Below the pieces are notes generated by a model. It was given only the letters and a program-made list of their open reading frames with translations. It ran no database searches and was not told the origin of the DNA. Shown piece after piece: positions 1 through 13,286 of a stretch of 64,000 nt of DNA (positions within the stretch are counted from its first letter, which is position 1; the number at the start of each line of letters is the position of its first letter). The stretch lies in assembly GCF_015832195.1 (NCBI RefSeq), contig NC_052026.1:15781013-15845012 (forward strand), read 5' to 3'. The translations under genes were made by a program, and so were the position numbers. The stretch is from Motacilla alba alba. Taxonomy: Eukaryota; Chordata; Aves; Passeriformes; Motacillidae.

Positions 1-3000
1 ATGAGCAGGAGTAACAACAGTGTTATATATTGTTATAAAGGTTATATGTGACTGATTTAGGCAAGATCACAATCAGGCCCACAGAAGATTTGCTGAACTG
101 ATGGTCAAACTGATGGTCAACTCTAAGTGACTCATGGATAGCAGCAACTTCTCCTTCTAGGGGAAATTACCACTTTGGACAAGCACAAGCCATAATCCAC
201 ATGCAAGATATTTATTCAATCATTAATATAAGCAAGATTTTACTACCAAAAGGAGTTAAATGCTCTCATGGCTTCATGCTGAAGCCTGGCCCTCATGGAT
301 ATGGGATATGGAAGTGCTGTGTTGTTCAACAGATAGAAATGGCATTTCCAGTTATGGCTCCTGAGCTGATCACAGCGTGCAACAGGCACAGACCAAATCA
401 GAAGCCACTTTTAATTCCTCATCTGAATACAAATGATTATGAAAAGTGTCAGACCTATTCTATCAGTTTTAATGTCATAGATTCTACACTAGAAAACCAA
501 CAAATGCAGGATGAAAAAACAGCAAAAATGAGCATTTCTTTGACCAGACAGAAAAAAACTAAGTGTTGGACAACCCTTTGCGCAGTGACCTGAATAAGGA
601 AGAAGAGATGTCTGAGGATCTCCAGCTCCTTAATTTAAATTTTGAGGCAGTACTTCAAATTTTACTCTATTTCTAATATTTAGCTTGGTTTCAGACAGTC
701 AAATCAAATCTTGAAAAACATTCTGCTTTTTTTCTGTTATGACTCTATTGATGTTAAAAGAAATTTTAAAAATAATCAAACAACTGATTGTTCATGTGAC
801 AGATTAATTCCCAGGGGAACATTTAGGTTTCCCAATGTAAGAAACAAAACTACCCCTTACACATTTCCAGGAACAAATAGCAAAGTGACAGCTAAGATTT
901 GTTCCTGTGAACCTTCATGGTTGCACTGTCAAGAGAGCCCAGGTGTAGCCCATATGAGCTGAGAAAACCAGGATTCTTGGGAGCACAGTCCTATTTCCAC
1001 GTGCACAATACATCCATGCCAAGGTGCACTTGAGCATCTGGAATTCACCACTCTGTCTGGACTGGATTTTAGCTAATGTCTGAGAGATTTATGCTGCCAG
1101 GGAGCTACTACTCTAAAGCTGCTCTCGTGGGCTCTGCAGGATTTGTAAGCCACTGAAACACACGGCCATGCAGCACCAGTGACTCATTGAAGAGGCTTTA
1201 GTGATAAAAGCAAGGCTGGCCAGCTGCACATTATGAGAGGTAAAGATGAGATGGGCTCTCTAGTTGATGATTTGGAAGATCCTTTCATTTGTACAGCTCA
1301 GGGAATGTCTGGAACACAAGATACTGTAAGGAGCAGGATTTGCAGCATGTGGATCACTGACATCTATGGGACCAGACCAGCACTGCCCAACTGCTTAAGT
1401 CTCCTGGTCCGAGTGGTGGCTTCACATTTAACAATAATTCCCAGAAGGCTTTTTCTCCTTGAACATCTTCAGCTGCTGCATGAATGCAGAAGTTGTTGCT
1501 CTTAATTGAACAGCAGAGTATGTCCTGGGACCATCACAAGAGGCTGTGAAGACAAACCTCTCACAGGATCCATGGTGCCAGGGCACGCTCCTCCTTCAGC
1601 ACAAAACAGGTGGTCCCACCCCTATTCACCGCATCTCATTTTATTCCCTGCCACCAACTCTGCATTTCATTAAAGCAGAAGAAACATCCAAGCTTTCTCT
1701 AGCCAAAGACTACAATACGTAAGAAGGAAAGTTATGGGTATAATTTAAACTTATTTTAAACAACAGTCAGGTGTAAAAACAGCTGTTTGTTCTAACATTG
1801 GAAGTCACTTTCATTAGATTAAGCAAATAGTCAAGATCAACTATTACTAGGCACTTCAAGCCTGAGCAAGTAAACTCTTATTTAAATGAATCACTGGGTC
1901 ATTTTAATCAGTTAAGTGGCTTAGCCAGGAATGCCTGCCGATCCTTTTGGTTTCAGGAGCTTCCCTACCTGCACTCATCACGACTAAAATAATCCCTCTG
2001 CTCCACCCAGCTATTAGGCCTTAATTCATCAAAATCCCTAAACCAGAAAGCAAACTTTAGTGGGTGAGAAGCCCCTTGGAAACTGAAGGATGACTCATGA
2101 TCAAACCTGTGCTGCTGTCTTTGTACTCTTGGTCATTGATAGGCAATTTTAAGGAGGCAGATGAGAGTTATACAAAGCACTGAATAATAGTCAATAAATG
2201 ATTGCCAATGTAGTGCACTGGCACTTGCCTAATATAAAGCACCATGGACTTATTAATTCACTGGCTGTTACTTTGTCTTACCATGGGATGAGATGAAGCA
2301 GAGGTGTAAGGAGCAATCTCAGCTTCTGTTATTAAACTGTCTGGAAGAGGAAGTGTCCCAGAGGATGGCACTTTGTTCCCCACACACATTTATATAAATA
2401 CACACCTTACGTGGCCTGTGTTCAAAGCCTCCCTGCCTCTGCTCACAAACCTCCTACCTCTGCTCACACAAGTGGGAGGATGAGGCCTCTTCCTAATTCA
2501 GGTCATGTCATTTGTATGTCCCTCAAACTTGTAAAGGTCTTTGCTCCATCTGGGAGAAGCTGAGGAAAAATAGACAAAAAAGGAGCTCCAGAATGAAAGT
2601 CACCATGTAAGGGATGAAACAAAAGAAATGTGAACACGCCAGGAATAGCAAGGCATGGCAGGAAACAGCAAGAGGATGTACCCTTCTCTCCTCCTAGCTG
2701 GAGTTTCATGAAGGCTCTTATTTTGTTCCTCATCATGAGCCCTGAAAGAGCAAAAAGCTCATTTGTGCTAAAGCATAATGCTATTAAAAATATAACTTAC
2801 AGATCTTGGAAATATGTGAATTACAATATTAGATACACAACTGAGAGCTTCTTTAGGGGGATGGAAGGTCATGAGGACCTTTAAGGTACTTGAGTTTTAA
2901 AAACAGCTAAAATTTCCTTTCTTCAGCCCTTAGCTAAGGTTTCCACAACCACCCTCCTCAGTGATGCCAGAGGACTCAGGGTGCACAAAGGAGTTCACAG

Positions 3001-4972
3001 GGGGAAGAATCTCTGCAGGAGCATGGCCACTGATATCTCAGACAACAGAAAAGGTTCTAGAAATAGATTTTTTGGAACAACTCTACATTCAATGCGGGAA
3101 AAAAAATGCAGAAAGGAGGAAAAGTAAAACAGAATGAGGTGAGATTTCTGTCAAATAATTCTGACAGGGGTCCAAGAGATATTTTTGATTGCCTGCATGG
3201 CCTCTGTCAGGACATTTCCTTCACCCCTCTTGTCACCATTAAAACCAAGGGAAATGCAGAACACAAGTGCAAAGAATTCTTCAGTCATTAGCACTGGTTA
3301 GGGCAAAAATTTCACCTTTACAGGAAGAGGTGAGCTGTAGAAAAGCTTAAAAAGAGGGTTATATTTTGATAATATTTTTAAAAAAGAAAAAGGCAGGAGG
3401 GCTATCTATTCAGTGGGAATCCAACAAGAAAACAATTGTCTTACAAGGGCAATTGAAAATCAAAGTGAATGAGTATTTATAGCAACTGAACTGTTTAAAA
3501 CAACAAACTGAAACTGCAGCACCAACTACTTCACAAAGTCATATTCTTGAAGAAGGGGGGAAAAAAAAGATCAAAGATCTGCAGGCAGCCAGCTCTGCAT
3601 ACAAGTGGCTTTATCAGCTCTTGGCTGTGTTAAAGGGAGTCAGGCATCCTGAAAGAGAAAGCATTTAATGAGGTGATGAACAACACTTTCTTGGCCTTAA
3701 TTATAAGGATAGGACTAAGCAACAATAATTGCAGGATAAATTATTGTCAAGAGATATTTCCAAACAACAACAAAAAACCCATGTCATTATCAAACAATTA
3801 TTTTAAGTCTCATTTACATATAAAAAAGAATAAATGGAATAGTCCTCTTTTTCTTTTCCATTTGTGGGGGTGGTGGAAATTTTCAGGGTGGTGCATGGGA
3901 ATTAGAGGCACTACACCCAATATTGCTAATGACAGATTAATTCTCTGCAGATCACTCTGGGAATTGTGCATTTGTATCCAAGAGCAGAATTCAACACAAG
4001 AAAAGCTCAAATCTCTGTGATGTGCCCCCAAAGAATCCCACATATTTAATAATAGGAACAGAAGACCAACTTCCTCACAAAGTAGCTCTCAAACTAAACG
4101 GCAGGAAAGTTCCATTTAGGACAGAGAGAACTGAGTTTGAGGTGAAGTAAAGCAGATGTGCACATAAACTGCTCAGACTTTATCAGATGAGCCTTTTAAA
4201 AGCTCAGGTAGAAGAAATGAGGTGTACCCAGTAGCCTTGAGTCAAACAGGGCTGCAGGAGCCAACAAGGGTATGTCATACCAACAGAGACATGAGATCAT
4301 GGCAGTTGCTCTGGGGCATTTATCTCAACACCACTTCGTGCCTACAGCTCCCAAGCACTGGAAGACCAGGAGGTTTTTTGGCACCAGGAGTGGTGCAGAG
4401 CCAGGTCGTCTACTTTCCCACATCAGCAAAGGGAGCAAAGTACCAGGCAGATTTTCAAAATGGCTCCCGCTCAGCTTTTAAAATTAACAGCCCCATCTGG
4501 AAAGAAACTCAGAAAAATACTGGTTGCCATCGGTTTCTGAAGTTTGCTTTTTTAAATCCTGATTAAATTTGCCATTAGCAGCTAGTCATTCTGGGTCACC
4601 AAACCAAAGTCCTGATGTTAAGACAGATTTTTTCAGAAGTTGGGGGAGTTTATCTCACAGAAAATGCAGTCTCTTAAAACTGTTTATAGTTACTCCTCAA
4701 ATCCTAGTTGTGCCAAAGAATTGGTTGTTTTGAATAATAGTAATCTTTGTCTCATGTATACACACTTAACAGAAATTAAACATATTCAGTGATTGGGAAT
4801 AGAACACCTACAAGGAAAGCAAATGAAATAAGGTTATGATATGTGAATGTCTTTCCTCTACGTAGATATTTTGGCAAGTAACTTACCCACTAACAATGAT
4901 CCTCAATTATGCTTAGAACAGACTGGCATTACCATCATTTGAACATCCACAATAAGAAATCTCATTTCTTTC

Positions 4973-4991
4973 AAAAAAAAAAAAAAAAAAA
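4973..4991. repeat. poly(A) tract, 19 A
   Basis: An uninterrupted run of 19 adenines lies in AT-rich sequence. I see no recognisable retroposed sequence upstream and no obvious target-site duplication, so it is called only as a homopolymer. Confidence 0.95.
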
Positions 4992-7900
4992 GTTGCATAA
5001 AACTGGGTACCACCAATGCTTTTGCTCTTTAGTTTAATCCACACAATCTTTGGTTTATTCCAGACAAATGGGGCAGTGATAGTTATTACTGTTCAAGGAA
5101 AGCTTCTTTTTCTTCTTTTTTTGAACCTCTGATAAATTAGACAAACTATTAGAAACATTAACACATTTTTCTAGAAAACAGGAATTCATCAGTATTTTTC
5201 TTCAATAAAATTATGATAGCAAAAGCATAATTTGGGCAACATAGGCTGTTTTGTGACTGTGCTATAAGGTACTAGAGATCCAAAAGCTGATTTTCAAACA
5301 AGATAAAAACACATTTTATACATTTCACCCATTTCAAGAAATGCAAAATCCATTCCATAAATTAGACAAGTGATTTCCCACTTGTATTTACGAGATATTT
5401 TGAAGCCCACAGACTACTCCAAAGGAATCTACACAGAAATATGTCAAAAGCAGTATTCAGTAGGCTTGCATTTGCTGTAGTGAAGCCTAAAAGATCTACA
5501 GGAAAGGCTCCATTAATTTAAAGCCCTTCTCAGCCACATGGTCCCAGCTCACAACTTAAATAAATGGGTTTATAAGGTGCAAACAATCGAGGAAAAAAAT
5601 TCCTCAGATTCTATAAATGCTTATAGAGCCACAAGGTAGTAAGACACAATCAATTTAATCCAAAATTAGTAATTTCTAAGATTCTGGCAAAATCAGTGGG
5701 ATATGATTTGGACTCTAGATACTAATTACCCATGACTGTGATGATTCTAGTGACAAGGACAGGATAAATATGTATTTCTTTCTACTACTTTGCTTGCTGA
5801 CATGAGATGGCACACTAGCAGCTTCATATCTGCCCTTATTGTGTTTATTGTAAATTAAAGCCTTGGCTCGCAAAATACAGAGAAAAGCACAGTTCTTATT
5901 TCAAAAGCTCCCTCTAGCTTTTCCTAACTGTTCATTACCAGAGTTTTTCTGATGATCTGCTAGAAAAAGCAGCTTAGAGTCAAAGGTGGTCTCATCAGTC
6001 TTAGAGAAACACAAGCACATATTGTATAACCAATTTCAAGTAGGTTTTTAATTTGTAAAAGCCACACAGTTAAGATGACATTAAAAACCCACCCCCTTCT
6101 TTTGATTCAAGATCAAAGAGATTTTTAGAAAAGTGACATAACCCTTAGATGTCCCAGAAAACCACATTTGCCACAATTAACCAGCTTCAGTCTCCAAGCC
6201 TCAGACACAGAGAGGAGCTGGAACAGCGTGTTCAGAGCAGCGAGGGTTCACTGCAGCTGTGGGCACGTTCGGAGTAAACAAGCACAGGTCAAGTTCCCCA
6301 CAGCTTCATTCTAGCCTGTGACAACCAGGGGCAGACGGTCAAAGGGAGCTGGAGATGAGTGCTCTGGGATTGCAGCACCAGGTCCCAAAGCAGAGGAAAG
6401 CAGCACAGCCCCACTGAACTCGCCGTGCCCCATTGATTCAGAGCAGCGAGCAGCGGATGCCTCAGCTCCGAACACGGTGGGGCCACTGACACTCCACAGG
6501 TGAACTGCTCACCTGCACGTGGTCCTGATTCTTGTTTTCATTCAGAGGCAAACTAAACAGTCTAGTGACTGCCCTGAGCTCTGGGATAGCAGAAGCAGAG
6601 ATAAATGCTAGAAAATACTGAGATTCTATAGAAAGAAGAGCTAAGGAGATGGGAAGCTCTTTGAAGGCTTTACCTTCAAGCTACCCCAGCGTGCTCTCAG
6701 AAATTCTGCATACAATGTCTTCTGCTAAAAATTCATGTGAGACAGCTGAACAAGGTATCTGGTTTCAGGATGCCCAAGGTCTACTCACTCTTTCCCATAA
6801 AACTGTTACAGGACAAAGAGGTGACACTGCAGGTATTCCAGAAAGGTGATATGAGAAACGCATCAAAAAAGACAGCACAGAAGTAAAGGAAAGAGGAGGA
6901 TGATAATTAATTTTCTGTGAACATGGATAACTTCTATGAGAGAAGGTGATGCTTTAAAATTATAGAAGAAAAAGAGTTTGCAGTGGATTATCCATCACAG
7001 CTGTGTTTAAACCACAAAGGATGGCTTTAGCTGCAGAGGCAGCATGTCAGAAGAACAGAAGAGGACACTGACAGTGGGCCAGTGTCTAGTAAGAATGCAT
7101 TTCTAACATTGCTCATAGCTGCTGGGGCAAATCAGCACCACCAGAATCCCCTCCACTGCTCTCAGGTACCAGGAGGAATCTCAGCACATACAGAAACCAG
7201 GGAGAGCACACACATGAGCCCATATCAGAGACCGGTCTTAACACTGCCAGTCCAAACTGGGTAGGAGCCTCAGTCCTACTGATAATTCCTTTTTATCTCC
7301 AGCAATGGAGGTTTTAGAGCCAAAGTCCAGTTCCACTGTTGTGGGTGTATTAATAGGAGAGATTATAGCTACTCAGAAAGCACATACATAACCTTCTATA
7401 GTGCCCTCTGTTCCTGCAGCACATACATGCCTCACTGGAGATATCAGATCAAATAAAGACATATCAATTCAGCAGGTGCTACTGCCCACTCAACCACCAC
7501 CCAGGGAGTGGACTAGAAACACAGATTTAACCTTTAAATTAAATGGGAATGAAGGGGAATTTCAGTTGCTTTGCAGACCATCACCAGAGGAGCTATGGCC
7601 CACATCTTGTGAAATGCTGATATAGATGAGAAGCAAATAATGCACAATCTTCTATATTCTTTTTTTATATTTTAACTTCCTCCTATCGTTATGCACTTTC
7701 ACAGAGATCTAAGATTTCACAGCATTAAAGCACTCTGTGTGCTGTAGGAAGGGATAAAAAGACACATTATGAGTTTAAAAACTGAGGATTTCATGGGAGA
7801 GTTAAAATTGTCACTAAGGGAACACCAGAAAGAATTACTGATTTTTTCAGACTGCTTCTACATCAAAGGATTAAATAAGAAAACCAAAGTCTTTTATAAA

Positions 7901-9119
7901 CTCAAGCAAACGTACAGACAATGTCAAAGCTATTTGGTCACAAATTGGAGCCATCATTTTCACTTTGAAGGCCTGCACAAGAAGCTATTCTGCACTGGAA
8001 CTGCCACAGAAATTGAAGGGAGAAAATGAATGGGACAGGGGAAATATGGACTTACAGTTCTGAAAGAGTGTAAAGTGCTATGTAGAAGCAATATTTATTT
8101 GAGACACCAGAATGCTAAAGACTTTCCTATTGCCCATCACTGACTGTGATATATGGGCTGTGGTTGTCACACATACAGAAGGACAAACCTGAATTGGATT
8201 GTCCTCTGTGGAATGAAACTGTTTGTCCCTACAGGGAATTAGAGCTCCTCCTCACTGTCACTGGAGTGATCTCAAACCCCTCTTTGTTCATGGATACAGG
8301 AGTGGGTCCATTACCCAACAGAGCTGGTAAGAAAAACAAATTATGAAAACATTCAACCCCGTTCTGAAAATCAAATTGGCCAGTGGGTTAACAACCACAG
8401 CAGATCAGACAGCTTCAGTTTGTTTTGACTTTGTAAATTGCCCTAATCAGAGACTTGTCTAAAGACCACCAGCCAGCCTAAATTCTGTGGGCTGACTTGG
8501 AAAGAATGCTCTGAGTCTCCTAAGGGGGACAGATTCAGACCTTCAGCTTCTCCAAGGTGACCTGTACCAGGAACATCCACACAGATCTGTCTTCACTCTT
8601 TTCATAGCCTGCTGCATGGTTTTGGCCCAGTATGTTACACTTAGTACTGCAATTATTTACAGAAACTCATTATCACAATGACAGCAAAAGGTCTGACAGA
8701 AGAGAGGAGATGGAAGAGGAAACTCCTTCTCTGAGATCAACAGAACTGACAAACATCAGCCATCAGGAGTGCCATGGAAAGGGCCATCGGCAGGTGTAAG
8801 CAGCCCTGCATCTGTGCCACCAGACACCAGAACTCAGCACCAAACCCACCTGCACACACACAAATATCCAGCAAATTCCTTCTGGGCTAGAGGAAGCAGT
8901 GGATCCATTTAAATGATATTCCCTAGAAGTCTCCCAGCATTGGTCTTTAAATGTATTCTTCTCTAAAAGCATTTCTTGCATGTGTATATTTCCATTTTCC
9001 TTGAGATTTCAAAAGAGTTGGCATTGTTAACTTTGAATATTGCTAGTTAATTGTTGGTGGGAAAAGACAAATTATGAGCAGGGGAACTGTTCTGGGAGGA
9101 TTTAGTGTATTTGAATAAT

Positions 9120-9345
9120 TCAGACCCCTGCCGTTAACGTGACAGGATTGTTTTTCTCCTGCAGTAGCCCGCTGCTACAAGAATTAAAACTGTCGTGGCA
9201 GGCTACAGCTTGGGCTAGGCCTTAGTAATGAGCTTTATCAGTCAATAAATGATTTTATGCAGCAAATTAAACTGTAAATTTGGTTTAGGTGGTAAATATT
9301 TAGAGAATAAAGATATCCAGCTAATGAGGAGACTGGGTGGGGGAA
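9120..9345. promoter_or_regulatory. candidate conserved noncoding element
   Basis: This is an AT-rich, low-repeat block with clustered homeodomain-type cores: TAATGA near 9226, CAATAAATGATTTTATG from 9243, and TTAAACTGTAAAT further on. No open frame or transposon explains it. The texture resembles vertebrate developmental enhancers. That is an impression only, since no alignment was possible and such motifs also arise by chance in AT-rich DNA. Confidence 0.2.
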
Positions 9346-9415
9346 AATGTAATGCAAATGTCAATCCTTTAAATCTTTGGTAGACCAAAGCTCTGCAGAA
9401 AGTTTACTGCCACTG

Positions 9416-9470
9416 CCTTCTTTGTTTTTCTTTGTTTTTCTTTTTGTTTTTCTTTTTTTTTTTTTCCTTC
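9416..9470. repeat. pyrimidine-rich CTTTGTTTTT low-complexity repeat
   Basis: Imperfect tandem units of about ten bases (TTTGTTTTTC at 9421-9430 and 9431-9440, then longer variants) run into a 13-T stretch. The open frames that cross it on both strands (9361-9595) read as runs of Phe/Val or Lys/Arg and are by-products of the repeat, not genes. Confidence 0.9.
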
Positions 9471-10143
9471 TTAAAGAGCAAGGGAAAACTATCTCAACTG
9501 TATTTACAGATGCTGGAGAAGGAGGTAAAGCCTTTTTGGGGTATTGTGGAGCCACAATTCCATGCACTCACTTGACTCTGGGATTGAAGCATTAAGGGGC
9601 CTTGTGTAAGAGAGACATCAAAGGCTGTTCCTGGCTGTGCCTGCAGCTTACACAAAATGATGTGTTTTGCCCTCAATTGTGGAAAAAGAGAGCAGCAGCA
9701 GCAATCAGCACAGGTAACCAGTGCAAAACATTCTCCTTGCAAACAGGAGACTGCTGGCAAGGTGACCTGTGGGCTTCCAAGCTCTCCAGGCTCACCCAAA
9801 TCCTGCCCTGCTCTGTGGCCCAGCCTCGAGGGCACATGCACAGAAAGGGATTCTGAGAACATCAATAGATCAACGGGAGGAACATGGTTTAAAAAGGCAC
9901 ATCTGGATTAACGTGGATGAAAGTGCCTGAACAAATCAGCTGCACTCGTTCAAAGGTCAGGTGATTAACAATATGCGGTTTCAAGAGCAGGCAGGGAAAC
10001 ACTCTACCAAAAAGCTGATTTCCAAGATGAGTCCTTGACTTCCAGCTATGCTCCAAGGATTATTCTTTCTCCAGGGAAGTTTTGGAAAACTTATTTATCT
10101 TGGCGAGGGTGTCCATTTCCAAGATGAAAATTTTGCATGTAAC

Positions 10144-10168
10144 TTTTTTTTTTTTTTTTTTTTTTTTT
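10144..10168. repeat. poly(T) tract, 25 T
   Basis: Twenty-five consecutive thymines. The short plus-strand frames over this position encode a poly-phenylalanine run from the tract and are not genes. On the minus strand it would read as a poly(A) tail, but I recognise no retroposed sequence beside it. Confidence 0.95.
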
Positions 10169-12587
10169 CACTCTGGACAAAAAAATCAGCTTTCAGAGAG
10201 AAAAAAATGTATGGGAAAAAATGTCAGTCAGCTCCATAAAGAATTGCTGGAACTCATCCTAAAGCTAGGAGTGTTAACCTTGCCATCCTTTATCACTTTC
10301 TAACAGTAGTAGCAATTTTTTTGTGATTTCTGCTGGATCCTTTATTCTATACTTTCTGACAAGGAAAATATATGCATCCCCTGACAGAAGCCCTGAAACA
10401 ATGGCTGTATTTATGCCTTCCAGGTGACACTGCCAGATGGTAAAATCTCAGGCAAACAAAGCCAGAAGAGCCCATACCCTATGTAGGGCTAACACAGAAC
10501 CTGGTCCAGGACAGAGAAATCATCTCCTTTCCTAAGAATCACAAGAGAACTAAGAATTGATTCCAGAACCTCCACTTTGAGGTGGTGCCAGGCTCAGACA
10601 CAGCAACAACACACAGAGAAACCCCCAACCACCACAGAGCCCCCAGGCTCCATGTCCTTCCTCTGGGGGGGCTCCTTGTTGATGCTCAGGTCAAAGTCAG
10701 CCTAGACATTTTAAAAACTAGTTGAAAAGGTATAAAGTCTGCACAAGGCCTTAAAGCAAAATTTGAAAAGGACACAGCTACATATTGAAAGGAAATTGAG
10801 CCACAGGATCCCCCAGTAAAAGTCGGTTGGACCCACACATTGCACACTCCAAACAATATTCCACTAAGTGCAATAAATCCAAACAGCACCCTGGAGATCT
10901 GTTTGGAAGATCAGAATATATATTGGGGATATAGTGTGGAGGGCTGTTTTTAACATGAAATCTATTCAACTGAAAGCTGTTGATGTTAACTGTTTCTTGA
11001 AAGACCCAATATACTATTTACATGGCAGAGAACAAAACTTCATGTATCACCTTCTCTGTGCCTTTCTTTGATTAGATTGCCTCACTTTAATTACTAAATT
11101 CTGTTAAAGGACTTTCCACACAGATGTAATTTCATGCAGGTGTTACCTGGTGTAATGAAAACAGATGTTTCCAAATGCTCCCTCATTTGAGATGTGCGTG
11201 CTGCAATAGCCTGATCTGTATATCCATCAGTTCAAACTGGAAAAAATGAGTCTGGGAGTGTTAACTGAGATCAGACTGTAGGACAGAATGGGTAGTGCCA
11301 CCTGTCTTCTCCTTTTCCATACAAAAGTCTTGCACTTGTACATAACTTTACTTTTAAATATCTTCCCCTATTGTTCCTTTTTTTGATTAATCCTGCAGGC
11401 TCTTTTGCAAAGCATGTAGGAGCACAGAGACACAGATGCATACATGTCTGATCTTCAGTGAACACAACCTTTCCACTGACATTTCAACATCATGTGCTTT
11501 ATAGAATCTGTGAAGCTTTCCACCTAATTTCTACCATGGACCAGAAACTTCTTGACTGGTTATGGAAGGAAACAAGATATGTTTATTGAGGTATATCAGT
11601 AGCAATTAAAACAAAAGAAAACACCTCAAAACTCATTTTAATGTAAAAAAAAAAAAAATCCAACACTTTCATTATTGTAAAGTCACGACTGGCCAAATGA
11701 CAGACCAAAGGCTTAAAGTGACAGAAAGAAGGGCCAATGTGCAGAAACACAGAGAGAAGAATGAAGCCCATACCACACCTAAGATGACAGCAGCTCTGGA
11801 GGAATGTCTGTAACACACAAATTTTTAATCCGTTTTCTGATATGCCCAGTTCACCAAACAGATCACGGTGAGAGAAGTTGTTACACATCAGCCAGCACTG
11901 TCAGACACTGGGGGAAAATCCTCACCATCACACAGAGGTAAAACCAGGGGAATTAGCACAGAAAACCTTTGCCAGTTACAAACTGCCACAAAAGGGTTGT
12001 GATGAAATATTCAGATTCTGACCCAAAAGGAACAAACCCAGCCCCAGTGACTCCACTTGGTCCTTCCAACACGAGCCTGAGTCAGAACCCCTTCCCATTT
12101 CTGCCCATTGTTCTGTCAAGCCCTGATGCTGCACAGATGCCACCAGCCCAGCCCTGGGCTCCAGCTCTGAACAATGAACAGCAAAGGGCCCATGGGCACC
12201 AGCAGAAAGTTCAAAACTAACAGAAAAAAAGCAGTGGCACAAAAGCCTTGCCAGCCAGACAGCTCAAACCAAACAAGACACTCTTTTTTTGGGTGTTAGT
12301 TTTTTTTTAATTTTAAAAATAAACAAAGTAAGTTGAAAATATTCAAAAATTATTAATTGTCCTCCTCTTCCACTAAATTTTAATTCTTTTGCAAAGCGGA
12401 CATCGCTTGGTAGGCACATGAAGGCAGCTTTGCAAGGTGGGGTCTTGGGCATAAGGATGACACAAGGTTGCACAAGCACACATGTGCACACACACACAAA
12501 GCTGTTTTATATCATCTGTAGGCTCCAAATCTCTGTCTTTACAACTGTCTTTCTGAAAGAATTCATTTTTATTTTGTGTTGTTTTCA

Positions 12588-12626
12588 GGGTTTTTGGGGG
12601 TTTTTTTTGGTGGGGGGAGGAAAGGG
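12588..12626 (+). repeat. G/T-rich low-complexity tract
   Basis: Alternating runs GGG, T5, G5, T8, GG, G6 and GGG occur on the plus strand. It could form a G-rich secondary structure, but one loop is about 12 bases, longer than the usual quadruplex limit, so this is only a low-complexity call. Confidence 0.7.
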
Positions 12627-13252
12627 AAGATATAGGCTAGTCAACTAAACTACTGTCTGCCCTCATTATTTCAATTCAGGGACTGACAGTACAAGACTTA
12701 ATATTACAATAAAGCAAAACTGGTGTCAGCAAAAAAAAAAGTTTCGATGACACACTGATATGGAACACTATGATACACTGGTAAAAACTATGTGAAAACC
12801 AGAAACACATAAGACTGCAATTTAATCTTTTTATTTGAAATATAAATATTGTTACTATCAAGCTTGACAGTATAGAAAATGTGTGCCCTGCAGCCTTCTG
12901 ACAAAACAAAATTTATATTTAAAACTTCCTGAAATAATGCCTTTCATATGTGGAGTTTTGTCACATTGCAGCGGCTCTGAGCCTACCTTATGGTCCTGCA
13001 CCTTTAATTATTTTATGCCTAGAAGACACATTTTAAATAGAAGAGGCGGGTTACAAGAGTTTTGACAGCTGTGGATGATTAAAATACTGACAACATGCAC
13101 TATATAAAATTCCCTGAGGTTTTAGCTGGGTACTCACGCGAAAGTTAGCGACTGAATTCCCTCCTCCACTGCCAAATCCCACCACCATGAAATGTTCCTA
13201 TCACTGGCCTCTTACCCCTTCTCTCTCTAGGCAATGCAAACCCCCCTCCATC

Positions 13253-13286
13253 TTTTTGGGGGGGTTTTTTGTTGTTTTTTTTTTTT
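13253..13286 (+). repeat. G7/T-rich homopolymer cluster
   Basis: A run of seven G (13258-13264) is followed by T6, GTTG and twelve T. This is low-complexity sequence with no associated gene. The minus-strand frame 13145-13375 crosses it and reads as Lys/Asn/Pro-rich filler. Confidence 0.85.

Larger units (their letters stand above)
1..9415. other. noncoding DNA, no gene recognised
   Basis: No recognisable exon, RNA gene or young transposon is visible here. The longest open frame (201-593, 130 codons) has no domain and no coding-like composition. Other frames are shorter and lie on both strands. A 19-base poly(A) at 4973-4991 is listed separately. The patch at about 6190-6500 is richer in G+C and CpG than its surroundings and has short overlapping frames on both strands, none of them recognisable. 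The stretch at about 2140-2300 is AT-rich with several TAAT/ATTA-type motifs. The region is probably intergenic or intronic. Short exons cannot be excluded by eye. Confidence 0.6.

Noticed and set aside
201..593. 130-codon plus-strand ORF as a gene
   Set aside because: No domain, no splice context and no coding-like bias; length is within chance for this window.
2189..9254. Exact 15-mer AGTCAATAAATGATT at both 2189-2203 and 9240-9254
   Set aside because: One or two shared 15-mers are expected by chance within 64 kb, more so in AT-rich DNA, and the flanks do not align.
10048..10303. Small ORFs with poly-Phe
   Set aside because: Created by the T25 tract at 10144-10168.
12588..12626. G-quadruplex on the plus strand
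   Set aside because: One loop is about 12 bases, too long for a standard motif, and the tract is better described as low complexity.
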